A stretch of DNA of 64,000 bases from Morella rubra (lineage: Eukaryota; Streptophyta; Magnoliopsida; Fagales; Myricaceae). Where the stretch lies: positions 3,127,622 through 3,191,621 of the forward strand of contig CM025853.1 in NCBI GenBank assembly GCA_003952965.2, read 5' to 3'. Positions 12,490-23,318 of this stretch are shown piece by piece. Below the pieces are notes generated by a model. That model was not told the origin of the DNA. It did no database searches and worked only from the letters and a program-made list of their open reading frames with translations. Position 1 is the stretch's first letter, and each line of letters begins with the position of its first letter. Both the position numbers and the translations under genes were made by a program.

Positions 12490-13326
12490 GACGTTGCTCA
12501 CTTCACTTCACTGAAATTTCTCAATATTTTCATTTGAAAACCCTAGAGTGAGCGAGAACGTCGAGAAGTCAGAGGTTAAGAGATTATGCAAAACAGAGCA
12601 CTCAGGCTTGTGGTTTTGCACGCTCACGTTTGGCTCATCTTCTCAATCTGCGTTTGGCTTCTGCACTGGGATGCTATGCATTTGCGACGGTAAGCCACTT
12701 CACTGAAATTCTTTTCATTTCACGAAATAGCGGTTCGTTTCCGTGAGATCTGTTACCAATTTATACCCCAAGACGTTTAAATGTAATGGGTTAAAATGGT
12801 GAGTCAACTTCCCAGCTTTTAAAGCACATTTTTTTTTTCGGTTGTCTGCTCTTTTAAGTTGGAAAGCACACGGTTGCGTAATAAATTGTGTGTCTCGTTG
12901 GTTTTGGGTAGTTGAAATACTAATTGTAATGGGTTAAAAATGGTGGGTCTCAATCGCAGTTTTTGAAGGACATGTTTTTGTCTATTCTGTTTTGTTGTCA
13001 ATTCTTTTGAGGTGGAAAGCACATGGTTGCATATAATAATTTTTTGTCATTGGTTTTGGGTAGTTGAAATTCTAATTGTCACCTGCTTTGCTTTGGTCAG
13101 TGGGGTAGATGTCTTTTGTTTGTGAGAAAGTTCAGAATGAAGTGGTCCCTAAACCAACACTCTTGCCTAATAAGACAATGACCTACATGATAACTAGTTA
13201 TTAATTGAAAAGGACATCAACTATAGATACCAATTTTAAAATGTGTATTGACCATTTCTTACGTGCATTGTAATTGCCATAATTTACCCCAATATATTGA
13301 CGTGGTTTTTAAATACATGCATACAG
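12490..13326 (+). other. Probable 5' UTR exon and intron of the MULE gene
   Basis: Between the TIR and the transposase ATG is ~0.8 kb without coding potential. A donor-like GACG|GTAAGCC lies near 12690, and CATACAG stands immediately before ATG 13327, suggesting a leader exon joined across a ~630-bp intron. The mirrored stretch is 6031-6870. Transcription would start in the TIR, as in known Mutator elements (inference). Confidence 0.4.
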
Positions 13327-14489
13327 ATGTTGAATATAATCTTACATCATAAGGGCAGACTAAGCTTTGTACTTAGAGATTACATAAATGGTGAGGTCAC
13401 TGACATGGGAGGCATTGATCAAGACTTCATTTATGTGACCCACCTCTATAAGCTTTTAAGGGATGAATTTGGATACAACAACGTTGCTAGGATATGGTGC
13501 AAATTCGGCTATGAAAGTTTTGAGCATGGGATAAACTCTCTTGAAAGTGATACTGATGTTGTCCGTATAATTAAAAAGGTGAAGGCTGCAAATTTGAAGA
13601 AGCTATATATCTATGTTGAACATAAGGTTGAGGATGCAAATGTCCTTGAAGAGGTACTTTCACTGCCAGGGGTTGAGGGAGAAACAAGGGCTGAAGTTGA
13701 GGGAGAACCCGTGGTTGAGGGAGAACCTGTGGTTGAGGGAGAACATGAAGAGGTTGAGGATGACATAGAGAACATATTGTTTGGAGGTTTAAAACAACTC
13801 AGCGACTTCTCTGCAACGGACGATGAGGTGCCCGAGTTGTTTGAAGAAAATGTGGCTGAATCTATGAATGACAGTGATGAGGTAACATCAAAAGAAACTG
13901 AACTGCTAAGAAGAGAGAAATGTGGCACTTCTAACTGTCAAGAGGAGCATGCAGCTGGGAGTGGAGAAGGTTCTGGTGTTAGTTATGAAAGACCAACCTC
14001 TCGGGCTAATTCTATGAGATGGTTTGGGTATAGGGCGGGTGGTGGAGGCAAAATGAGGTTGATGAGGATCCAGTTGATGATGACAGTGAAGGGATGGAGA
14101 GCATGAGTGAAGAAGATGGTGCTGACAGTGACAACCAGCGTAGGTTGAGGCAATATAGAGAGTTCAATTTGGCAGAATTAGAAGGTGGAACGGTGCACTT
14201 GGAGACTGGGATGAAGTTTCGAAGTGTTGCCATATTTAGGCAAGCCCTTGCTAGATATGTTGTTCAACAAAGGTTTGACTACAAGTATATCAAAAATGAT
14301 AAACTGAGGGTGAAAGCAAGGTGTAGAGAGAACTGTGGGTTATTGGTGCAAGCATCATTCATGAATCGTAAGGAGGCTTTCCAAATCAAGACCTTCTTGA
14401 GAACTCATAACTGTGGCACTCATCACAAGAATAGGAGGTTTGACCTTAAGTTTACTGTCCAAACCGCATCAACATCAACATTACATTAA
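13327..14489 (+). pseudogene. mudrA-like transposase, N-terminal remnant (right arm)
   Basis: The first frame starts at ATG 13327, directly after an intron acceptor-like CATACAG. It opens with a PB1-like N-terminal domain found in plant MULE transposases (HHKGRL near the start, then GYNNVARIWCKFGYE). An acidic stretch with iterated VVEGEP units follows. At about 14040-14100 the frame shifts; reading resumes as NEVDEDPVDDDSEGMESM and continues into the frame at 14094-14489. That holds the MuDR DNA-binding-type region with conserved C...C...H-x-C spacing (ARCRENCG, then THNCGTHHK). A stop follows, and the DDE catalytic and SWIM domains are absent. The shift could be a small intron or an old frameshift; it is identical in the other arm. 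Confidence 0.85.
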
Positions 14490-14627
14490 TTAGAACTTCA
14501 TGAACAAAACCAAAAACCTATTTGCCAAACATTTAGTATAACTATTTGACGAACATTAAGTAGAACAAAACCAAAAGCTTATTTGTCGAACATTAAGTAA
14601 AACTTGATGAAAACAAAATACAATTTG

Positions 14628-14831
14628 CTAACTACTAACCGAGGCTTTGCCAAACTGAGCACACCCATAAAATTGGCGGCCTGGGTTCGCTTCAGTTTTG
14701 GATGTTCGATGCCGAGCACTTAAACTGCAGTGGCAGAAGGGTAGTTCCGCCAAAATATTGACGTCTCCCCGACTGCCATGAAGTCTGCTACCATTTCCAG
14801 TTGAATTAGACACTGAAAAGCTTGAATCCAT
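14628..14831 (-). pseudogene. GRF zinc-finger protein, first exon only (right arm)
   Basis: This is the mirror of 4526-4729 with an identical predicted peptide of 67 residues. Both arms keep this reading frame without change, whereas the surrounding non-coding element sequence differs at scattered positions. As a stand-alone product it lacks the fourth Cys, so a complete zinc site is unlikely. Confidence 0.75.
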
Positions 14832-15294
14832 CTGAAAACTGATTGTAGCCGAATAGTAGTTGATTCAAAATGAATAGGTAGCTGGTCTTTCCAATCCTTT
14901 AGGGTTTTCAGTATGAAAGCCGAAGTTGGGAATGGTTCTACGAGTGAAGAGTGTCGCGAGAAAAAGGATTTAGGGCAGGGGCAAGAACGTGGATTTCAAT
15001 TTTAAAACATAGTGGCTTTTGTTTTTAATGGACAGTGGCAGGTGTCAAATGAGGACGCCAGGTGGGTTTTGACGCGAAGCACAGTAGAGGGAGAGACAGG
15101 TGTTGCTCTTTCAGTGGTGCTGATATGTCCTCCGTGGGCCACGTATGAATTTCCCGTCCTAGAGTAGACGGAAAAACTTGAACAGTATTCGTGGGTTAAT
15201 TCAGGGACCATTTCAGGACAAAAAATTCTATGGGGACTAGTTAGAGAATTGGCCATACCACAAGGACCTTTAGGAATATTAGGCCTAAATTTTT

Positions 15295-18200
15295 TGCAAG
15301 ATTGAATCTGATCTCAATTTATTATTTGTTATGTATAAATATTATTTTTATTTTTATTGAATTTTGATTTATTTGAAAAATTTAATTATCCTTTTTAAAA
15401 GTGTTTAAAGTTTAAAATGTTGATTTATTTTATTTAAAAAAGTTCTTCCGTATTTAAGGTTTGAAATGCTGATTTTATTTAATTGGTGTTTGCGTAGGCA
15501 TCAATTTTGATATAATAATAATAACTACAAAATATTCTTTCTCCCTTATCAAATCATCCATTTTCACTATAAAAAATATAAAAAATTTATTCAAATCATC
15601 TATCTTTACTTTTTCAATAATTCCAGCTAGCTCCAAGATATTTTTTAAAGAGTCAAATTAATTTTTATTATTATTTAAATAAAATAAAAAATATAATTTC
15701 ATATATGAATTTTAACTTATAATAAATATATAAAAGTAGGCATAATGTTTTATAGCAACTTCAATTTGGATACATAAAAAATCAAACACACGAAACCTAT
15801 GATTCTATAAATATCTTATCATAACTGAGCTATGTTTTAAATATGCTAAAAGTTGCAGTAATTTATTTCTCAAGTTTTGGGGCTTGTCAGGTAGAGCCAT
15901 TTTTCAAAAGTTTAAAAGTTTTTGATTTGGATGATTGGACTACGTTCGTTTTATTAAAAATTATAAGATTTTTGGGATTTTTTTATAGAATTGCTAATAT
16001 TTATGTAGATTTGAGTTTTATAGGTTTTTTGTAAAAGTTTTGAAAAGTTTTAAAGATTTTAATTTTTATTGAAATTTGTAAAAAGTGTAGAGATGAATAA
16101 TTTTATGTAATTGTTTGATAAAAAAAAATATTGGAGTTGGGTAGAAAAGTATGAAATAGAAGATTTGTTTATAATTTTTTTTTTTAAAGATATGAAATTT
16201 GTGTGAAAAGTTGTTGAAATTTGCCTAAAAGATATTGGTATTTGTGTAGGATTTTTTAAGATTTTGGATTTTGATTTTGCAAATTTTGTTGAATACATTA
16301 TATTTTAGAATACTTTTGCAAACAAATATGCCCATAACGTCTAAGAAAATATGACAATATTTGTTTTGAAAAGAAAATTTCAACTTTAAAAATCTTAGAG
16401 GCAATATTTACTTTGAAAAGGAAATTTCAAATTCAAAATACATCCTTTCAAAAGAAGTCTGAGCTTTTGTATTTCCAAAACTCCAAGATAACATATTTGC
16501 CCAGAAAAGCCTTCTTTAGCAGTTCAATTGAAATTTCAAATTTCAATATTTTTGTGTAGCATTGATAACTTTTGTGTAGATATGAACAAATTTTCAAAAA
16601 AATTGGGGGGCAGGATAACCAGGTGGGGGGAAATTTTTTCCAAAATCCCTTAATATAGGAATTTTTTCAAAAAAATAGGGGGGGGGGGGGGTGATTGCCC
16701 TTGCCCCTATATCGCTCCCTGATTCCAACACTCATAAAAACTATTTTAATTTTAAAGAAGTATCTTTATCTCTTTAGATTTTAAAATTTTGAATTTCAAT
16801 ACTTTTGGAATATGTTTGAATTTTTTTAAAATAGATAGTAACTCAATATTTGATAAGTCTTCAGATCAGTCAAATCACGTGTTCTAATATCAAGGTAAGC
16901 AAGGTTATTTTATTGAAAACCTCGGAGTTGTTTATGCGCATTATGTTACAATTTTCTTATAGAATTCCATATGTATATAATATGATTTAAAAGTTTTTAT
17001 ATAATTATGTAATATTTTATGAATGATTATTGTATGATATGTGCGATGTTTTCAAACCTAAGACCCATAATTCAAAGTTATAGCATTGATATCATAGTAT
17101 GGCTTAGTTTGGTGGCGTCCAGCCACAACCCTAAGCCTATCACAGGACATAAACGTGACTCAAGGGTTATATATTTTTGTGGATTGAGATTTACAATTTT
17201 CTACTGTTTTTTTTTTTTTTTTTTTACTTTTTAAATGTGACTCATGAAGTGCACCCTATATAATAACTTGTTTACTGAATTGTCGAACTCGTTCTTTATC
17301 TTTTGTCTCAATAATTAGAATTGAATGTTTAGTTTTGATACTTTCTATTTTTAAAGAGATTTAAACAAAATGTTTTTATTTAGTTATTTTTTAAGTTTTA
17401 AACTTGGATTATGTCATCAAGGATTAACTGATTTTTATTGATTTTCATCGTTTTACGCATAGAATTAATCCCCTACTGTGAGACTGAGCATGAAGGAGAG
17501 GGGCACCAAACCCTAACGGGTTTGGGGAGAGAGAGAGAGAGAAAAGCCCTAAACAGGCTAAAATAAACGGCTGCCTTTTACTGACTCATTAGTTTTTTAA
17601 AAAATTTATTTATACAATGGGGTCGGAACGGGCCGAATCTCAAGAATTAAAGATAACTTATAATAGTAACCAGAGAAAAGTAAACAAGAGAGTAAAAATA
17701 AATAGTTATTGACGAACTATAATATATTTTTTTTGTATTTTTATTGTTTTAATTTATCTCAAGATTTTTTATATAAGCATACTAGAGCCATAATAAGATA
17801 TAAGGAATGCAAAACAGTACATAACTGGTGGAATCCAAAACGGCACATAAATGGTGAAAAAACTAGAAGGTGAGGAAAACCAAGAAATATTGTAAAATCA
17901 AGAACTAGGGAAACTCAATTCTCAAGAATTAGACTTAGAAAACAAAAAAACACAATTCTCAAGAGTTAGAAGCTTAATGTCCTAATGATAATAGGAAACG
18001 CGGTAGAAACAGGCAACCACACAACGAAATGGAACAATTCTCAGTTTTTGGCACTGAAAAAGTGGCTAAAGAAAAAGCTATCTAAATTATTATAATGAAC
18101 CCTAGCACAGATGAACCTTGCGAAAGGTTCAACATTGTGGCTTCAGGTGGAGTGTGCAAATTACCAACCATAAAGAGGGAAAACAAATTTTGGGAAAATC

Positions 18201-19356
18201 TTGCGTAGTGTTCACTGTTTGGACCAAGAAGAAAACCACTCGCTCTACTGCACCAACCGACTTTTTTGCTTCAGAAGTCCATGGCTTTCCTTTCTCTCCA
18301 TTTTGCTCAGATATGAAATAGAGTTTTATAGTGGTCAGTACCTACACTACTATAAGTTTTAACAAGTTCCAACTTCTCATATTGTTTTTACAATATCTCA
18401 TCAAGCCAACAAGCGGCAAGAGATCATATATCAGACCAGAAAAAGGTTCAAGTTTTACTTTCCTCAGCAGGCAAAAAACACTGCATGGGAGAGTTACTTA
18501 AGAATACTAGGTAAACAACAACGGTGGAAAGATTATCTCATAGAAACCACAAGCATATACCAGCGCTTCATTGTCTATCTCAGATTTCATTTGGAAGACT
18601 TAACAGTACAAAGAAAATAAACTTTGAAAGCCTCATTGTTTTCTTTTTCTTTCTCCCCTTTCTGATATCTATCTGCCAATAATAGATTCTTCAATATTTC
18701 AGACCACATAAAACAGAACCCTTCACTACCACTAAGACTGATTCTTCCAAAATTCTTTTGTCGAAATAAAGCATATCATCTACCTAATCAACCACGAGCA
18801 CATGACAAATATCAAATCTTGGCCAACAACGAAAAGATAATTAATCTCGGCTGACAAACAAAAAGGGGATTCAAAATATAAGCCAACAACAAATAAATGA
18901 TTCAAATCTCAGCTACAAATTAGATATATGATCAGATAAAAAATGTTATTGCAAATGGCTGAGGTATGAATTAGTACCTCTGCACAAGAGAAGACAGAAG
19001 GCATGTTTTTTTAAGGTAATAACTTTCTTGAAGAACCCCCAAAAAAGTACCATATAATTTAAAAGAAAAGTTACATAGTAATTTGCCCAAGCTTACTCCA
19101 CAGCCAAACAGAGGTTACCAATGATTCTAACTTCGTAAGAAAGCACTATCTTTAAAGAGAAGCAAGTCTCATAGAAGACAATTAGATATCAAATATATCA
19201 AAACTCAGAAAAAAATCGATTGTCACGGAAAAACATAATCAGCTTAAAGAGCGCTCAATCCCGCTATGGCTGCAATCAGATTCACAGGACAAGCAATCAG
19301 ACATTTTCTTTGCATTTCTTCTGTTCACCCAACACTCGAAGAAAATATAAACACAA
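15295..19356. other. Outer right arm, no intact gene
   Basis: This mirrors 1-4062: AT-rich DNA with a G14 tract near 16678-16691 beside a hAT-like end (reverse complement of the 2634 end), the telo-box block at 17467-17640, and a T-rich intron-like part up to 19356. Open frames here are short and in several places disrupted relative to the left arm (for example near 16150), which argues against coding function. Confidence 0.5.
17467..17640 (-). promoter_or_regulatory. Mirror copy of the telo-box promoter-like block
   Basis: This is the inverted copy of 1717-1890, with the paired telo-box at about 17506-17527, a GA-rich tract and the TATA-like element on the minus strand. No gene follows it. 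If functional, the two copies would drive transcription toward the palindrome centre from both sides. Confidence 0.3.
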
Positions 19357-19718
19357 TTACAAGCACAAAGGATTAAACAAAAAGAAATTATCAAAACATA
19401 ATCTTAACAATCGTAGGTATTACATCACATAAATTATACATATGATGAAGAGCTAGAATTTATAAGCAGATATTAACGTAATCGCATCAGGCAACATCAA
19501 AATGCATTCCAATAATGAGTTAATATTCAAAATTGACTGCCTTTTATTTTCTATTCCCTAGATTATCTCAGCATACAACATAACCTAGACATACACAAAC
19601 TCCATAACATAACATAAAGCCCGAACTCAAATCCCGTAGATTCGACAAATAGGCACCGACGCATGAAAGAAGAGCTGGAATCCCGATCTGGCGATTGAAC
19701 AAAACAGAGGACGAAAGA
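19357..19718. other. TOM7 3' flank outside the visible palindrome
   Basis: The first unique sequence after the visible arm end. It is AT-rich and lies 3' of TOM7, so it probably holds the TOM7 3' UTR. Whether it is part of a longer palindrome cannot be judged because the matching sequence lies before base 1. Confidence 0.4.
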
Positions 19719-19937
19719 TCAGACGGGGCTGAGGAGTTGGGAGAGGTGGGGTTTGGGCTCAGAGTTCATGCCGATGATGATGACCAAAGGAATGAAGCCG
19801 TAGTGAGTGATGACCTTGGCCTTCTTCACAGCCCAGGTGCTCCACTCCTTCAGATTCTGGGCCATAGATTTCTCCTCCGGCGAGGCCTTTTTGCCACTGG
19901 CCTTGCCCTTGGTCTTCAAGGCAACCTTAGACGCCAT
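19719..19937 (-). CDS. TOM7: TOM7, mitochondrial import receptor small subunit
   Basis: This intronless gene encodes 72 residues. The sequence has a Lys/Ala-rich cytosolic start, the conserved [11 protein letters not shown] segment at about 31-41, then [20 protein letters not shown] with a membrane helix at about 45-59 and a C-terminal HLSQLLSPV tail. This closely matches plant TOM7-1. Tom7 is a tail-anchored subunit of the TOM complex in the outer mitochondrial membrane, where it tunes assembly of the import pore. The ATG at 19937 is chosen because the sequence upstream of it does not fit the family. The gene lies 362 bp beyond the visible palindrome arm. Confidence 0.93.
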   Translation of the reverse strand: MASKVALKTKGKASGKKASPEEKSMAQNLKEWSTWAVKKAKVITHYGFIPLVIIIGMNSEPKPHLSQLLSPV

Positions 19938-20137
19938 TAATTTTCTCCCTTTTTCCTCTGTCGGATTCTCTCTCTGCAGGTGATGTTTTGTGTTGTGCAA
20001 ACCTAAAACCCTAATTATCGAGATTTTATTATGAGTCTGCCAAATCTCACAACAGAGTCTGATCGGGCAGTCACAGTCGTCGATCTTCTTTGCTATTTAT
20101 TTTTCGCCCTAAGGGCAAAATCTACTCCATCCGTTTA
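19938..20137 (-). promoter_or_regulatory. TOM7 5' UTR and promoter region
   Basis: The interval between TOM7 and the next element contains ACCCTAATTATCG near 20008 (telo-box-like AACCCTAA on the plus strand) and CT-rich leader sequence next to the ATG. It is only about 200 bp long because a short transposon occupies 20138-20508, so part of the older promoter may lie beyond the insertion. Confidence 0.35.
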
Positions 20138-20508
20138 GGGGAAAATACACTTTTCACCCACGAACTACCATATATTTTACACTTTGCACCCTAAACTACC
20201 AATTTTGACACATTGCCTTTAACTACCAATTTTTAACACTTTGCACCCTTTATCAAATTTTCAAACTAAAATGATGATAATGCCCTTAGATATTGTTATC
20301 AATTCATTAATTTTTCAAGGGTATTATTGTCAATAGGGTGCAAAGTGTTTAATATTAGTAGTTGGAGGGTGTAATGTGTCAAAGTGGGTAGTTTAGGGTG
20401 CAAAATATATAACATTGGTAGTTTGAGGGTGCAATGTCTTAAAGATGGTAGTTTGGGGTGCAATGTGTCACTACTCGGTAGTTTGTGGGTGAAAAGTGTA
20501 TTTTCCCC
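20138..20508. mobile_element. Short inverted-repeat element built of iterated units
   Basis: The ends are perfect inverted repeats of about 32 bp: GGGGAAAATACACTTTTCAC at 20138 and its complement ending at 20508. Inside, each half consists of ~30-38-bp units of the form 'aactaccaa...acactttgcaccct', about three in the left half and five (complemented) in the right. No clear target duplication is seen. This looks like a foldback or MULE-type MITE sitting in the TOM7 promoter. Confidence 0.75.
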
Positions 20509-20600
20509 TTTTTATTTATTTAATTTATTCAAGATAAATAAACATTTCGTTTTTTTTGTTAAGGGTTAACTTGTCAATTCATGCTCAGGTTTTGGTCTGT

Positions 20601-21528
20601 TTTTTTCTCAAAAGGCTAATGATAATTTTCGTCCTAGATTTTGACCACTTTACACAATTCGTTCCTAAGTTTTCTCATTTATTACATGTAGTACGTGGGT
20701 TTCACGATATTGTCAAAATGGTCCTTTTGTCCACTATCACGAATTGCTCCATCAATTAACGGCTTACACATCATCGCTAATTAGAAATAACATGTGTAAA
20801 AAAATATTTAAAAATACCACGTTATTTTTATTAAGCCACACTAGTAAAATAAACAAAATTTTTAAAAAAATCAATTAACAATTTAATTTTCTTTAAAAAA
20901 CCTTTAAAAGAACTAGGGAGCCGCGTGGCCTCCCTAGTTTTTCCACAGAGTAAGGAGCCCAGATTTGGGCTCCCCCCACAAGAGGTGGCTCTCAGTGCCA
21001 CAAAGAGGTGGTAGTGAGCCACCCCGCAACTCTGGTTTTAGGGTGGCCCTCGCACGGGTTAGGGGGTGGCCCTCAACGACCCTGGTTGAGGGGTGGCTCA
21101 CGGCCACCCCAAACCTAGAGTTGCGGGGTGGCAGCTTTGTGGCAGCAAGAGCCACCCCTCACAAGGGGAGCCCAGATCTGGGCTCCCCACTTTGCAAGAT
21201 GACGGTGCCGCCACCCCAAAAATTAGAGAGGGCATGCGACTCCCTAGTTCTTTCAAAGTTTTTTTAAAAAAAAAAATTTTGTTAATTGAATTTTTTTGTT
21301 TATTTTACTTATGTGGCTTAATAAAAATGATGTCACATTTTTAAATAACTTTTTTTACATGTGTCATTTTGGTTGGTAATGACGTATAAGATCGTTAGTT
21401 AATTGGGCAATTCACTAATAGTAGTGGACGGAATGACCATTTTGACAACATCATGAAACCCAGGGATGAATTTTGTAAAGTGGTTAAATTTCAGGGACAA
21501 AAATGGTCATTAACTATTTCTTAAAAAA
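20601..21528. mobile_element. Foldback element with GC-rich core
   Basis: Two ~330-bp inverted arms share phrases such as ACCACTTTACA, TTGTCAAAATGGTC, ATTTTTATTAAGCCACA and GAACTAGGGAG. They flank a GC-rich core (about 20915-21240) with repeated GGGGTGGC and GAGCCCAGAT.TGGGCTCC motifs that form further nested hairpins. The GC content of the core is strikingly unlike the AT-rich arms. Short open frames through the core are by-products of these repeats. It has no transposase, so it would be mobilised in trans. The exact target duplication was not found. Confidence 0.75.
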
Positions 21529-21825
21529 TACATTATTTTTACAAGCAGTTTTATATTTGACCTATGTATAGGCAGGTTTGACAGGTCCAACTGTTAAATA
21601 AATTTTTAGACAAAAATTAACGGTAGGATTATTTTGAAAAAATCGCTTTAAAAATTCAATGATTTTTGAAAAACAGAGACTAAAATTTAAGGATGAATTC
21701 GGTCAGTAAGACTTTCTATTAACCACGAATAATCTAACTAGTAATTAGTAGGAAATCCCTGTACTCCTTTTTCAAATTAATTGTGTGTCATGGGCATGTG
21801 CTTTGCAAGTGTATCGTATTTTTTT
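21529..21825. other. Short spacer, nothing recognised
   Basis: AT-rich sequence between two transposable elements. It has no coding potential or obvious motif. Confidence 0.5.
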
Positions 21826-23318
21826 GGGAAATTGATAATGTGATCACTAGATTTATACCACGCTGACGATTTAATCACTAGGTTTCATTTTTTACTATAT
21901 AGTCACTCAATTCATACCCTCGTGACGATCTGATCTTGCTATCCATGTTTCGTCTAATTTCTAAAGGAATAAAACGCCACATCAGCAATTTAACAAGTCA
22001 GCTTCACACAAGCAAAAAGCAGTGTTTAACAATTAAGAAAATTAAAACGTAAATCTTAAACGACAAAACTTATTGAGACAAAATTCACTGTTTAATGCAC
22101 AAACCTAGATGCTGCTCAGACAAACCCAAAACTCATCGTTTCATTAAGGTTAGGCCTTCTTCCTTCTCAAATCACGCAGACGAGAGAATCTTCCTTCACG
22201 CACCATTTTTTCCCTTTTCGCAAACCTTAGACAAATTGCTCAAGGATTTATGGGCTTTGACGAAAGGATCATTCTGCTCTTCTTCAACAATGTCTGAGGG
22301 AAGATTGCCATTAAATTTGGTTTCTTTTTCAGTAAAGGAAGTTGATCTTGCCCATCGATCTAGGAAGTATCTGAGTGTCGGTGGCTTCTTGTTTATGGGT
22401 ATAACACGAGATGCTTTATCTAAGAGCAGTGGGTTTGATGGAAAACCTCGGTTTCAGATATGGCCTGGGAATTCCCAGCTCTCTATTTCCTTCGAAGGTA
22501 TTTACACTGAATCAACGGGAGTGGGTAAATGTTTCTATTCCGAGGTATGACCAGCCTCCGCTTATGCAAGATGATCAAATTTTGCTCATTCTTCCAAAGC
22601 ATGTGATCCCTACCCATTCCAGGATAGCTTAGTCTATGGTGGCATTAATGTCTATAAAGGTTCTCACTTCTGTGAAATACTAGAAGAAGTTACTCAATAT
22701 CAAGCTTTCATAGTGGTGCCAAACTGGAGATGCAATGGCACAGATGAATTTTGCAGTAAGCTAGGTCCATATACCTCGGGCAACGAGATTAAAGCAACGG
22801 ATGAGGGTTTTAAAGGCGTTAAAATTTATGTGCAGAATCTGATGTGTGAGCAAGAAATTGCTTAGGAAAATGTCAGTTTTGCAAGGCTTTCAGCTGTGTT
22901 TAGAGCTGTTTCTCCGTTGGAGAATCAGCATACCGCAGTAACGAGATGTGGAGCTGCGGTACCCCAAACTTGAAGAAATAGAGGCGTTCCTAGTCAGTCT
23001 TTCACCTCTCTCAGAAGATCTCACCCTTCATGTCTCTGGAGTTTCTGATCCATTTCCTTTCCACTCAATGAGCTGTGTGTCGTTTAGGATTTACATTTTA
23101 ATTTTCTTAACTGTTAAAGGCAGCATTTTGCTTGTGCGGCGCTGACGTGTTAAATTACTGATTTAACGTTTTATTCTGTTAGAAATTAGACGAAACATGG
23201 ACGATAGGACCATATCATCACAAGAGTATGAATTGAGTGATCATATAGTAAAAAACTGAAACTTAGTAAGTAAATCGTTAGTCTGATATAAATCTAGTAA
23301 TCATATTGCTAATTTTCC
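21826..23318. mobile_element. Pack-MULE carrying a DUF2921 gene fragment
   Basis: Terminal inverted repeats of about 200 bp (21826-22030 and 23105-23318) are ~80-85% alike, beginning GGGAAATTGATAAT and, complemented, GGAAAATTAGCAAT. Nine-base flanks TATTTTTTT (21817-21825) and TATTTATTT (23319-23327) are a target duplication with one mismatch. The 1.1-kb interior is not transposase but a piece of a plant DUF2921 gene. A MULE with a captured host gene fragment is by definition a Pack-MULE. Confidence 0.8.
22140..22950 (+). pseudogene. Captured fragment of a DUF2921 gene
   Basis: From 22095 an open frame of 151 codons includes PFFPFSQT and then EVDLAHRSRK, FDGKPRFQIWPGNSQLSI and FEGIYTES, which match plant DUF2921 proteins (a large family with a C-terminal membrane part, function unknown). 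The frame then breaks: DQPPLMQDDQILLIL continues in another frame (from about 22550), and VYGGINVYKG, VVPNWRCNGTDEFCSKLGPY and the FKGVKIYVQN region follow at 22632-22865 before a stop. SFARLSAVFRAVSP comes after that stop. The parent gene is far longer, so only part was captured and it is now broken. Confidence 0.8.

Larger units (their letters stand above)
12182..15285. mobile_element. Non-autonomous MULE, right arm copy
   Basis: This is the mirror copy of the 4072-7176 element. The target duplication reads TAAATTTTT at 12173-12181 and 15286-15294, exactly the complement of the left-arm duplication, which proves both copies descend from one insertion. The TIR near 12182-12500 has extra changes compared with the left arm, several of them C-to-T or G-to-A (GGCGTCC there reads AGTGTCC here), as expected for decay of a methylated TE. 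Confidence 0.93.
9683..19356. repeat. Right arm of the giant palindrome
   Basis: This is the reverse complement of 1-9680, separated from it by only two bases. Position 19356 pairs with base 1 of the window, so the visible symmetry ends there only because the left side is cut off. Divergence is uneven: the inner ~2 kb is close to identical apart from homopolymer runs, while the MULE end at about 12182-12500 and the AT-rich outer part (15300-16800) carry many small differences. The TOM7 gene begins about 360 bp beyond the visible arm end. Confidence 0.97.

Noticed and set aside
13297..13326. Upstream start of the mudrA frame
   Set aside because: The extension starts with TTG and crosses an intron-acceptor-like CATACAG immediately before ATG 13327.
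1..19356. Palindrome as a single giant transposon
   Set aside because: No terminal motif, target duplication or transposase matches its limits, and its outer edge is not visible. The MULEs inside are passengers with their own ends.
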